DNA of 29,501 nucleotides from CAVXEF01 sp963827315 (GTDB lineage: Bacteria; Planctomycetota; Phycisphaerae; Sedimentisphaerales; Anaerobacaceae), in the NCBI GenBank assembly GCA_963827315.1, contig CAWHAL010000006.1:1-29501 (forward strand), read 5' to 3'. Positions 1 through 6,041 of this stretch are shown in pieces (position 1 is the first letter of the stretch; every line of letters starts with the position of its first letter). The position numbers were made by a program, and so were the translations under genes. The notes beneath the pieces were generated by a model that saw nothing but the letters and a program-made list of their open reading frames with translations, was not told the DNA's origin and did no database searches.

Positions 1-1525
1 CTCCGACAACAAATCATATATATCGCAGCTGAAAAACAGCTTAGGTCGTCAGGCAACCCTCTTCGGCTGGCTCTATCAGGCCCGCTCAAGTGGAAAGGTG
101 CAGTTTCTAATCATCCGCGACGGCACCGGCTTATGTCAGTGCATCGTCGAAAAAGGCAAAATATCCGATGAGCTTTTCGAGCAGCTCAAGCATCTCGGCC
201 AGGAATCGTCGCTGGCCGTAACCGGCACCGTTCGCGAAGACAAAAGGAGCGTAGGCGGCTGCGAATTAGCTGTAACCGACGCCAAAATCATCTCGCCGAC
301 TACCGATTATCCCATTACGCCGAAATCGCACGGCGTCGACTTTCTGCTCAGGAACCGACATCTGCATCTCCGCTCACAGCGCCAGTGGTGCATTGGGAAA
401 ATCCGCCACACTCTTATTGATGCAATTCGCAGATTTTTCAACGACAACGGCTTTACGCTCATTGACACTCCAATTTTAACAGCCACGGTTGGCGAAGAAG
501 AACAAACGCTCTTTGAGGTCGATTACTTCGGTCAGCCTTTGCACCTGACCCAGACCGGCCAGTTGTATCTCGAATCCGCTGCTGCCGGTTTCGGAAAGGT
601 CTATTGCTTTGGACCAACCTTCAGGGCCGAAAAAAGCAAAACCCGCAGACACCTTACCGAATTCTGGATGGTCGAGCCGGAGGTCGCCTTTATTGATTTG
701 GATGGCCTGCTCGAACTGGCTGAAAATTTCGTCTCGTTTATCATCGCCGAGGTACTGCAAAAAAACAAAGCCCAGCTTGAAACCCTCGAAGCCGACATCG
801 CAGCACTGGAAAAAGTCAAACCGCCCTTCTACCGCCTAACCTACACCGAAACTGTTGATATCCTGACCAGCCAAAAGACCAAAGATTTTCTCGCCCGCCA
901 GTTACAGGAAATGCAGAACCAAAAGCAGCAAATCGAAAACAAAATCAGTGAGCTTGAAAATAAACAGGCGGGACAATTAAAACAATGGGAGAAAGACAAA
1001 ATCGCTGCTGAGCTGATTGAATTGCGAACGGCCCTTTCCGAAATGGATACTAAAATCGAGAATAATCCCAAGCACGCAAAACTTGCCGCAGAATTTACCT
1101 GGGGCAAGGACCTCGGCGGCTCCGATGAAACAATTATCTCGCAGATGCACGATAAGCCCATATTTGTTACGCACTACCCGAAACAGGCCAAGGCATTCTA
1201 TATGAAGACCGACTTGTCCGCCGGGGCGGGCCGCGGAAACGACAAGGTCGTTCTGAATTTCGACCTGCTTGCCCCTGCCGGCTTTGGTGAAATTATCGGC
1301 GGCTCAGTAAGAGAAGATGATTATGACCTGCTGGTCGCGCGAATCAAAGAACAAAGCCTGAACATCGAAAACTACGATTGGTATTTGGATTTACGTAAGT
1401 ACGGCTCGGTGCCGCACGGCGGATTCGGCCTCGGCGTAGAAAGAACCATCGCCTGGCTCACCGGTGAGCCGCACATCCGCCAGTGCATCGCCTTCCCAAG
1501 AATGATGGACAAAGTCTATATTTGA
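1..1525 (+). CDS. asnS: Asparaginyl-tRNA synthetase, 5' end outside the window
   Basis: Class II aminoacyl-tRNA synthetase that charges tRNA-Asn with asparagine in the cytoplasm. The reading frame is open from base 2, before the GTG at 98, and the first visible residues (ATLFGWLYQARSSGKVQFL) are the anticodon-binding OB fold, so the true start lies upstream. Motif 2 is seen as FRAEKSKTRRHLTEFWMVEPE-like sequence near 620-680, and motif 3 as GFGLGVERTIAWLTG near 1420-1465. SYGSVPHGG-type and GEIIGGSVRE segments typical of AsnRS lie between them. Unusual: about 70 residues (nt 870-1087), rich in Lys, Glu and Gln and predicted coiled coil, interrupt the catalytic domain between TYTETVDIL and FTWGKDLGG, where most bacterial AsnRS have a short loop. 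The 507 visible residues already exceed the usual length of about 430-470. Family assignment is very secure; the role of the insert is unknown. Confidence 0.96.
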   Translation, partial: SDNKSYISQLKNSLGRQATLFGWLYQARSSGKVQFLIIRDGTGLCQCIVEKGKISDELFEQLKHLGQESSLAVTGTVREDKRSVGGCELAVTDAKIISPTTDYPITPKSHGVDFLLRNRHLHLRSQRQWCIGKIRHTLIDAIRRFFNDNGFTLIDTPILTATVGEEEQTLFEVDYFGQPLHLTQTGQLYLESAAAGFGKVYCFGPTFRAEKSKTRRHLTEFWMVEPEVAFIDLDGLLELAENFVSFIIAEVLQKNKAQLETLEADIAALEKVKPPFYRLTYTETVDILTSQKTKDFLARQLQEMQNQKQQIENKISELENKQAGQLKQWEKDKIAAELIELRTALSEMDTKIENNPKHAKLAAEFTWGKDLGGSDETIISQMHDKPIFVTHYPKQAKAFYMKTDLSAGAGRGNDKVVLNFDLLAPAGFGEIIGGSVREDDYDLLVARIKEQSLNIENYDWYLDLRKYGSVPHGGFGLGVERTIAWLTGEPHIRQCIAFPRMMDKVYI

Positions 1526-1576
1526 ATGAAAAAGGAAAAAATCAAATCGTTTGTTTAGCCCTGCCGCTCCGCAGTT

Positions 1577-1607
1577 TATTATCCTCCCAATTCTCGCCAA
1601 AGGCAAG
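1577..1607. repeat. Direct repeat, left copy, bracketing the RAYT element
   Basis: The first 19 bases (TATTATCCTCCCAATTCTC) are identical to 2178-2196, and the match continues imperfectly to 31 bases (27 of 31 identical). Both copies have the same orientation and lie just outside the two transposase-associated hairpins. Y1 transposases do not normally make target duplications, so this is more likely a duplicated host segment or part of a longer composite repeat. Confidence 0.75.
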
Positions 1608-1612
1608 GGAAA

Positions 1613-1644
1613 CTAACCCCCCAAGATAAACTTGGGGGCTAACC
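1613..1644 (-). repeat. REP-like hairpin downstream of the RAYT gene
   Basis: On the minus strand this reads GGTTAG, then stem CCCCCAAG, loop TTTAT, stem CTTGGGGG, then GTTAG. The stem is 8 perfect base pairs (1618-1625 with 1631-1638). The same flanks and loop occur in inverted orientation at 2134-2162 on the other side of the transposase gene. A short conserved sequence 5' of a hairpin is the hallmark of REP elements recognised by RAYT/IS200-type transposases. The G/C-rich stem may also end transcription of the convergent genes. Confidence 0.75.
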
Positions 1645-1651
1645 AAAAGAG

Positions 1652-2106
1652 TTAATGTCTTTTTACGTATGCAATTTTCTGCTCCAGTTCCTTCTGGTTG
1701 TAACAAAACTGCTTGTCGAAACCCCGTGACCATAACCTTGTGTGAAAATTCTAAGTTAAGCAAGGCAATACTGGCAGCGTTCTTATAGTAGCTGACCGTC
1801 TCTTCGATTGACAGTGAGTCTTTTTCGACAACAACGTGCACGTGATTTGAATATACAATTATGGCCGATATCTTCTGGTTCGATTCCAAGGCTTTTTTCT
1901 TAATCGCTGTCTCAACAATAATTTTTTGGTGGTGATTCAGTCTGAACGGCGAGCATTTGAGTCGTGACAAATTATCTTTTTCCAGCGTTTCGGATGGTTC
2001 AAGAATTTTCCCTTCTTTGACATACCCCTTTTTATGACCCTGAAGCCACGTCCCGTAGGTCGTCCACGTCAACATGTAACCTATCGATTTTTTGTCTGTA
2101 TTTCAT
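1652..2106 (-). pseudogene. REP-associated tyrosine transposase (RAYT, Y1/IS200-like), frameshifted
   Basis: Y1-family HUH transposase that would cut and rejoin single-stranded hairpin DNA. Seen: the N-terminal motif LTWTTYGTWLQGHKKGYV, the metal-binding HUH site in SNHVHVVVE, and a candidate catalytic tyrosine in SYYKNAAS. After EFSHK, about nt 1737-1742, the frame breaks. One base is missing relative to the frame that continues as LWSRGFDKQFCYNQKELEQ and stops at 1652 after YVKRH, the normal end of the family. The unbroken but unrelated tail in the other frame runs on to 1542. A second slip is likely near the start: the ATG at 2106 (MKYRQ) joins KSIGYMLTWTTYGTW only if the run of six A at about 2091-2096 loses one base. 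Without that slip the start would be the internal ATG at 2075. Matching hairpins flank the gene on both sides. Probably inactive unless the indels are sequencing errors. Confidence 0.82.
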
Positions 2107-2133
2107 ATTGTTATATTTTGAACCATAAAGTCC

Positions 2134-2162
2134 GGTTAGCCCCAGCTTTATGCTGGGGGTTA
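2134..2162 (+). repeat. REP-like hairpin upstream of the RAYT gene
   Basis: Reads GGTTAG, stem CCCCAGC (2140-2146), loop TTTAT, stem GCTGGGG (2152-2158), then GTTAT. The stem is 7 perfect base pairs. Loop and flanks match the inverted copy at 1613-1644 while the stem bases differ, with pairing kept. The pair forms a BIME-like inverted arrangement around the transposase. Confidence 0.75.
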
Positions 2163-2177
2163 TTTTACGCTTACTTG

Positions 2178-2208
2178 TATTATCCTCCCAATTCTCATCA
2201 AACACAAG
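2178..2208. repeat. Direct repeat, right copy, bracketing the RAYT element
   Basis: Partner of 1577-1607, with 19 identical bases followed by a 12-base imperfect extension. It lies 15 bases outside the upstream hairpin. Immediately beyond it, 2231-2257 contains two short inverted CGCC...GGCG motifs. Confidence 0.75.
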
Positions 2209-2303
2209 CCGGAAATTTTCCTGTTTTCCACCCGCCTTCGGCGGTCCGCCTCCGGCGAATTCTTCTGACGACATCGATATACGACATACGAAACCATTGC
2301 CTG

Positions 2304-2552
2304 CCCCGTGAGATGTGTCTTTTACTATCTCATCGGGGTGGGATGTGTCGTTTACTATCCCATCGGGGCCGTTTGCTATCCCATCGGGGATGAAACTTGC
2401 CCCCTGAGATGTCCCTTGGACTATCTCATCGGGGTGCGCCAGTTTACCCTGCCTGTCCTGTGGGATGTGTTGTTTACTATCCCACCGGGATGAGATGCGA
2501 AAGTTTACCCCGTGAAGTGCTTTTGCTACTTCACTGGGGCATCTCATCGGGG
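2304..2552. repeat. Array of palindromic hairpin units with compensatory stem changes
   Basis: At least five complete and two half units. A full unit is CCCC-G-arm, a 9-12 base loop often containing TTTACT, the complementary arm, then CGGGG. The inner arms covary: TGAGAT/ATCTCA (2309/2327 and 2405/2423), TGGGAT/ATCCCA (2339/2357 and 2461/2479) and TGAAGT/ACTTCA (2513/2528). The right half TATCYCATCGGGG also occurs alone at 2377-2389 and, as CATCTCATCGGGG, at 2540-2552. A further copy lies at 4132-4201. Both strands give open frames through the array, but these only translate the repeat. This array fills most of the gap between the RAYT element and the next gene (2209-2606). No protein gene is supported there. 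Confidence 0.8.
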
Positions 2553-2580
2553 TCATTGTGAGCGCAGCGCGGCAATCTCA
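2553..2580. repeat. TCATTGTGAGCG-type palindromic repeat
   Basis: TCATTGTGAGCGCAGCGCGG followed by CAATCTCA is an imperfect palindrome (ATTG...CAAT around GCGC). Close relatives of this word (CATTGCGAGCG...GAAGCAATC) are scattered through intergenic DNA of many bacteria, including Rickettsia. It directly abuts the hairpin array. Confidence 0.55.
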
Positions 2581-2606
2581 TTCTACTATCGACTATTTTG
2601 CTTGTG

Positions 2607-3521
2607 CTACCTACCGTTCGGATCCTGTCCACTTTGACAGCTTGGGTCTTCGTTGGGAATAGGAAATGATATACCTTGCTGTTGCATAATGTCCCTCAAT
2701 CGCTTCATCCGCCTCTGATGCTCAGAACTATTAAGTTGTATGTATCTGCCGGCTATTGCACGGTAGAAATTATCTACCATGGGCTTTCGTATCTTAATGC
2801 TCGCTTCCTCGTAGCACCAACCATACTTTGCTACAAGGTGACCCACAAGCTTCTCGTGCAAATTACGAAAGACATCAAATATACACTCTTCACCAAATGT
2901 TGACTGAATAATATCTTTCACCATTTCACGTGAAACCACGTGATTTGAACATACTCTATCAATCTGTACAAGCTTAGAGTTAAGCAAGTCAGCAACAAAA
3001 ACATACTCGAATACCATATCAGCAAGATTTGCATCATTCTGTTGAATATCTGAAAAACTTAAGACTTGGCGAACTTGATGAGTGCTGGGTAGTGAAAGTG
3101 CAGTCATTTCATCCTGATTATTAGTGGTCTTATATTCGTCGTAAGATAAAGACAAGAGATCTACACACATGCAATTGAGATTCAGTTCAGCGGCCATAGC
3201 AACGAGTCTGGCTCGATCGCTAAAGTAATTGTCCCGTAGATTCCAACCATGAGTAGTAAGAAGCGCACCAACTGCAAATATAATTGGCACGAATATACCT
3301 TTCAGCCATTTCCATAATTTGCCTTTCCGCTCTTCGGTCCATACTAAGATAGCTGAACCAGATACAAAAGCAAGAGTTCCAAATCCAATCGTCCGCCAGT
3401 CAGGTCTTGACCGGGTCGTAACAATTATAAATACAACAATAATGACAAAAACAAAGACGATTATGCCCCATACTTTCCGTCTTTTAGATTTGCCATCCTG
3501 CTTTTCTTTATGCTCACACAT
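2607..3521 (-). CDS. Hypothetical membrane protein, unknown family
   Basis: A 304-residue protein that I do not recognise. It starts with a short charged, Lys-rich cytoplasmic stretch (residues 1-16). Three hydrophobic segments follow: WGIIVFVFVIIVVFIIVTT (about 18-36), IGFGTLAFVSGSAILVW (about 45-61) and FVPIIFAVGALLTTHGW (about 77-93). A soluble domain of about 210 residues comes last; it is mostly helical and contains scattered Cys. The ATG at 3521 has a weak AGGTAGG a few bases upstream. The gene is visibly more AT-rich than asnS, prmC and the operon genes. It is flanked by palindromic repeat copies on both sides (2304-2580 and 4132-4201), which suggests an acquired accessory gene. No catalytic motif is visible. 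Confidence 0.7.
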   Translation of the reverse strand: MCEHKEKQDGKSKRRKVWGIIVFVFVIIVVFIIVTTRSRPDWRTIGFGTLAFVSGSAILVWTEERKGKLWKWLKGIFVPIIFAVGALLTTHGWNLRDNYFSDRARLVAMAAELNLNCMCVDLLSLSYDEYKTTNNQDEMTALSLPSTHQVRQVLSFSDIQQNDANLADMVFEYVFVADLLNSKLVQIDRVCSNHVVSREMVKDIIQSTFGEECIFDVFRNLHEKLVGHLVAKYGWCYEEASIKIRKPMVDNFYRAIAGRYIQLNSSEHQRRMKRLRDIMQQQGISFPIPNEDPSCQSGQDPNGR

Positions 3522-3696
3522 GCCTACCTGCTATATAGCTTTTGTATATATTCTTATTTCTACTCTCTGTGGCTGAACCTTTCTATGAACTGTGAAATAC
3601 TAACCACTAACCCCAAGATGCTTCCTCTCCGAAGTCGTTCAGCTAATTTTACCCCTTTTTATACATTTACACAACCTTTTTTCGCTTTTCTTTCCC

Positions 3697-3731
3697 TGTC
3701 CGCTAAACGCTGAACGCTGCCCGCTAAATGA
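3697..3731. repeat. Heptamer tandem array (TGTCCGC-type), copy 1
   Basis: Five consecutive 7-base words: TGTCCGC, TAAACGC, TGAACGC, TGCCCGC, TAAATGA. The core (33 bases from 3694) recurs at 3930-3962 with only two changes. Confidence 0.75.
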
Positions 3732-3771
3732 AACCCCCAAAATCGCCCAACTTTTCGTAGCGAAGCGCAGA

Positions 3772-3794
3772 TCCCAGAATGTCGTTATCTGGGA
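3772..3794. repeat. Small perfect hairpin
   Basis: TCCCAGA (3772-3778) pairs with TCTGGGA (3788-3794) across a 9-base loop. It is preceded by AGCGAAGCGCAG, similar in style to the palindromic repeat at 2553-2580. No T-tract follows, so it is not a typical terminator. Confidence 0.5.
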
Positions 3795-3893
3795 CCCAGT
3801 CTTTCAATTCTCAAATCCCTCACTAAAAAACAATTTGACATATAAAATGCTCGTAGTCCTTTCGATTAGTCAAAAAGACTAGAACGATAAAAG

Positions 3894-3925
3894 AATACCT
3901 AAGTATCTTAGGTATTGTATTTTTT
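3894..3925 (+). terminator. AT-rich intrinsic-terminator-like hairpin
   Basis: AATACCTAAG (3894-3903) pairs perfectly with CTTAGGTATT (3907-3916) across a 3-base loop, followed by GTA and six T. It has the terminator geometry on the plus strand, but no plus-strand gene lies upstream. A TTGACA (3835-3840) and a small TTAGTC/GACTAG hairpin (3866-3881) precede it. Confidence 0.45.
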
Positions 3926-3932
3926 CTTCCCC

Positions 3933-3967
3933 TGTCCGCTATACGCTGTACGCTGCCCGCTATCCGT
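3933..3967. repeat. Heptamer tandem array (TGTCCGC-type), copy 2
   Basis: TGTCCGC, TATACGC, TGTACGC, TGCCCGC, TATCCGT: five 7-base words in exact phase. Near-duplicate of 3697-3731. Confidence 0.75.
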
Positions 3968-4041
3968 ATTTCAATCAAATGTGCCACCACCCGCACACCA
4001 AAAACGGCTAATTTCAAAAAATTTTTACTCCTTTTCTCACA

Positions 4042-4076
4042 TCGAGTTACGAGAATCAGGAATCGAGAATCAAGAA
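4042..4076. repeat. Heptamer tandem array (TCGAGAA-type)
   Basis: TCGAGTT, ACGAGAA, TCAGGAA, TCGAGAA, TCAAGAA: five degenerate 7-base words with no indels between them. Confidence 0.7.
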
Positions 4077-4131
4077 CCTTTTTCAACCATTCGCACAAGT
4101 TCGCCCTACTAAGGGGAACGTGTTTTTTTTG

Positions 4132-4201
4132 CGATATACGAGATGCGAAAGTTTACCCCGTGAAGTGCTTTTGCTACTTCACCGGGGCTATCCCATCGGG
4201 G
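4132..4201. repeat. Dispersed copy of the palindromic hairpin repeat
   Basis: 4140-4188 matches 2492-2540 at 48 of 49 positions. It contains the strong hairpin CCCCGTGAAGT...ACTTCACCGGGG (4156-4187) and then a half unit TATCCCATCGGGG. The leading CGATATACGA-AT-CGAAA block also recurs at about 2275-2294. TCTTTTTTC follows immediately, so this copy could also stop transcription on the plus strand. Confidence 0.8.
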
Positions 4202-4232
4202 TCTTTTTTCTAAACGCAAACCCCATAGGGAA

Positions 4233-4288
4233 ATGAACAACGAACCATGAACAATGAACTATGAACTATGAACAATGAACTATCAACT
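4233..4288. repeat. Heptamer tandem array (ATGAACA/ATGAACT), eight units
   Basis: ATGAACA, ACGAACC, ATGAACA, ATGAACT, ATGAACT, ATGAACA, ATGAACT, ATCAACT: eight words in exact 7-base phase, ending 14 bases before the next start codon. The same words recur at 18319-18346. Confidence 0.85.
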
Positions 4289-4302
4289 AAGCGGAGCTTA
4301 CA

Positions 4303-4857
4303 ATGTCTTCCGAATCCCAAATCCTCGCCAACCGTCTTAACGCTCAAAAATCAACCGGCCCACGCACCCCCCAAGGAAAGGCCGCCGTCTCACAAAACGC
4401 CGTCAAGCACGGCCTGTTAACCCGCCGCGACGTAATCAGCTCAGAATCCCAGGCCGACTTCGAACTCTACCGCGACCAACTACTCGCCGAACTGGACCCG
4501 GCAGGTCCTATGGAATCTATGCTCGCCGAGCGCATTGTCACCCTCTCCTGGCGGCTAAAACGAGTCTGTAGAATCCAGAACCAGACCATCGACGCCCTGA
4601 ACGCACCTAATACCTCCAGCCCCCTTTCTAAACTCATCCAATCGCTGAGCAATCCTTCCACATCTGCTCCTGAACTTGCTCTCGGCCGTTTGGCCATAAA
4701 AGATTTCTCAAGTGCAAGGGTTCTCGAACGCCTCTTAATGTATGAACGCCGAATTGAGCACAGCCTGTACAAAACGATACTCGAGCTTCAAAGACTAAAT
4801 CTCATCAAAAAACTAAATACCGGCTCTGAAATGCCATTTAACCAATTAACCAGTTAA
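4303..4857 (+). CDS. Conserved hypothetical protein, STGPRT/NAVKHG family
   Basis: A 184-residue soluble protein of a family I recognise by motif but not by function. The N-terminus carries NRLNAQKSTGPRTPQGKAAV and NAVKHGLLTRRDV, then an acidic helix, then a mostly helical C-terminal half (ERIVTLSWRLKRVCRIQNQTI). Such proteins are frequent, often in several copies, in Planctomycetes and Acidobacteria. The NA-KHG motif recalls a motif of phage terminase small subunits, but this is only a resemblance. ATG at 4303 follows AGCGGAGCTTACA, giving a GGAG ribosome site at normal spacing. The stop codon falls inside an octamer repeat array. The gene sits between repeat arrays and is probably a separate unit from prmC. 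Confidence 0.8.
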   Translation: MSSESQILANRLNAQKSTGPRTPQGKAAVSQNAVKHGLLTRRDVISSESQADFELYRDQLLAELDPAGPMESMLAERIVTLSWRLKRVCRIQNQTIDALNAPNTSSPLSKLIQSLSNPSTSAPELALGRLAIKDFSSARVLERLLMYERRIEHSLYKTILELQRLNLIKKLNTGSEMPFNQLTS

Positions 4858-4871
4858 CCAATCAACCAATT
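4840..4871. repeat. Octamer tandem array (AACCAATT)
   Basis: AACCAATT, AACCAGTT, AACCAATC, AACCAATT: four 8-base words in exact phase. It overlaps the last codons and the stop of the preceding gene, so the C-terminal residues (FNQLTS) are partly repeat-encoded. Confidence 0.75.
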
Positions 4872-5032
4872 ATGACAAATTATGCAAAACAAACCCAATT
4901 TGCTGGATGCTCAAATAAACATAACTTCTGATAAAACAAAGGATTATTAAAATGAACCACGACTTCGGACTACATGAAAACAAACCCAAACAAACCCAGC
5001 TCTTTTTGGCTTTTACTTTTCTTTGCCCCAGC

Positions 5033-5038
5033 TATAAT
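5033..5038 (+). promoter_or_regulatory. Candidate -10 box placed for a leaderless prmC transcript
   Basis: A perfect TATAAT ends 6 bases before the chosen ATG (5045), so transcription would start at or next to the A of the ATG. No Shine-Dalgarno sequence precedes that ATG. No clear -35 box is visible at 17 bases. Inference only. Confidence 0.4.
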
Positions 5039-5044
5039 CTGGCA

Positions 5045-6034
5045 ATGCAGGCTTGGACAATACAAAAGCTCTTGAACTGGGTTACCGAATACCTCACGAG
5101 TAAAGGCATTGATTCGCCCCGGCTAAGCGCGGAACTTCTGCTTTCTAACGTCCTCGAATTAAAGCGAATTGAGTTATATACGCAATTCGACAAACCCGTC
5201 ACCAAACAGCAATTGGATAAGCTGCACAATCTGGTAGAACGGGCTGGTCAACACGAACCTATTTGCTACCTGGCCGGAAAAACTGAATTCTACTGCCTCG
5301 AACTGCAAGTCAGCCCGGATTGTATGATTCCCCGGCCGGAGACGGAACTTCTTGTAGAGCGTGCTATCGAATTCTTGCGGAAGCGAACCGGCAGACCCGT
5401 TGCGACGCCTGCTGCGACAGTGCGCCAGCACGGCGAGCGGTCGCATCGTGGCGAACAGCTTGTTTGTGACCTTTGCACCGGCTGTGGATGCGTTGCCATA
5501 GCGATAGCGAAAAACTTTGCAGAGAGTAACATAATAGCTACAGACATATCCGACGCCGCACTTGCTGTCGCAGCCAAAAATATCGAAAAGCATCAGTTGA
5601 AGGACCGCATTAAGCTGTTATGCGGCGATTTGTTTGACCCGCTTATACCCCAGATGGACGTTGAAAAACCTGTCCGCCATCCTGTCCTCCGTAGCTTTAG
5701 CGAAGGAGGAAGCCCTGGCGACGGCGGATTCGACCTTATTGTCTGCAATCCGCCTTATGTAAGTGCGCCCGAATTCGAAAAGCTCAACAGAAATGTGAAA
5801 GACTACGAGCCGAGGCTGGCGCTATTTGCAGGTGTTGACGGCCTTGACGTATATCGCCGAATCATCGAAAAGGCGGACTCTTTTCTAAAAGCTGACGCAG
5901 CCTTAATGCTGGAGATAGGTTATGCACAGGGGCCGGCTATTAAAGAACTGCTCGAACAAACCAGCGTCTTCACCGATATAAAAATTGAAAAAGACCACAA
6001 CAACAACGACCGAATTGTAACTGCAAAAAGATGA
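5045..6034 (+). CDS. prmC: Release-factor glutamine methyltransferase PrmC (HemK)
   Basis: SAM-dependent methyltransferase that methylates the Gln of the GGQ motif of RF1 and RF2. Seen: N-terminal helical domain (WTIQKLLNWVTEYL...), then YLAGKTEFYCLELQVSPD and IPRPETELLVE, SAM loop CDLCTGCGCVAIAIAK (near residue 140) and the catalytic NPPY at about residue 235. The frame is open back to 4952, but the family N-terminus begins at MQAWTIQKLL, so I place the start at 5045; the upstream part is low complexity. Two in-frame insertions are unusual: about 20-25 residues (RTGRPVATPAATVRQHGERS...) before the SAM loop, and about 23 residues (VEKPVRHPVLRSFSEGGSP...) just before the FDLIVCNPPY strand. Both are encoded by palindromic DNA. 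Neither disrupts a catalytic motif. The gene ends 7 bases from the convergent apt. Confidence 0.93.
   Translation: MQAWTIQKLLNWVTEYLTSKGIDSPRLSAELLLSNVLELKRIELYTQFDKPVTKQQLDKLHNLVERAGQHEPICYLAGKTEFYCLELQVSPDCMIPRPETELLVERAIEFLRKRTGRPVATPAATVRQHGERSHRGEQLVCDLCTGCGCVAIAIAKNFAESNIIATDISDAALAVAAKNIEKHQLKDRIKLLCGDLFDPLIPQMDVEKPVRHPVLRSFSEGGSPGDGGFDLIVCNPPYVSAPEFEKLNRNVKDYEPRLALFAGVDGLDVYRRIIEKADSFLKADAALMLEIGYAQGPAIKELLEQTSVFTDIKIEKDHNNNDRIVTAKR
5401..5445. repeat. Palindromic element inserted in frame in prmC, first
   Basis: TGCGAC (5401-5406) pairs with GTCGCA (5440-5445). Inside, GCCTGCTG (5407-5414) pairs with CAGCACGGC (5427-5435) apart from one bulged base. The translated stretch has no counterpart in ordinary PrmC proteins. 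Confidence 0.6.
5672..5728. repeat. Palindromic element inserted in frame in prmC, second
   Basis: Outer arms are TCCGCC (about 5673-5677) and GGCGGA (5723-5728). Inner arms are TCCTCC (5685-5690) and GGAGGA (5705-5710) around GTAGCTTTAGCGAA. It lies in the loop before the NPPY strand, where related proteins have only a few residues. Confidence 0.65.
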
Positions 6035-6041
6035 AAAGCGG

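Larger units (their letters stand above)
3522..4302. other. 780-bp intergenic mosaic of small repeats
   Basis: No credible protein gene on either strand. The stretch is assembled from heptamer arrays (3697-3731, 3933-3967, 4042-4076, 4233-4288), a small hairpin (3772-3794), an AT-rich terminator-like hairpin (3894-3925) and a copy of the palindromic hairpin unit (4132-4201). ACTAACC is also repeated twice in tandem near 3600-3613. Confidence 0.7.

Noticed and set aside
1877..1894. GGTTCGATTCC resembling a tRNA T-arm
   Set aside because: No acceptor, D or anticodon arms around it; it lies inside the RAYT coding sequence.
2034..2493. Plus-strand open frames over the same array
   Set aside because: Low-complexity repeat translation (LLSHRG, YYPIG); mirror of the array, not genes.
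2304..2552. CRISPR array
   Set aside because: Units are palindromes of variable spacing with no unique spacers of constant length and no cas genes nearby.
2032..2556. 174-codon minus-strand open frame across the hairpin array
   Set aside because: It translates the palindromes (repeated PDEIV-DTSH peptides) and overlaps the RAYT start; no ribosome site, no family-like sequence.
3823..4098. 91-codon minus-strand open frame
   Set aside because: Made of translated heptamer arrays and a terminator-like hairpin; no coding signal.
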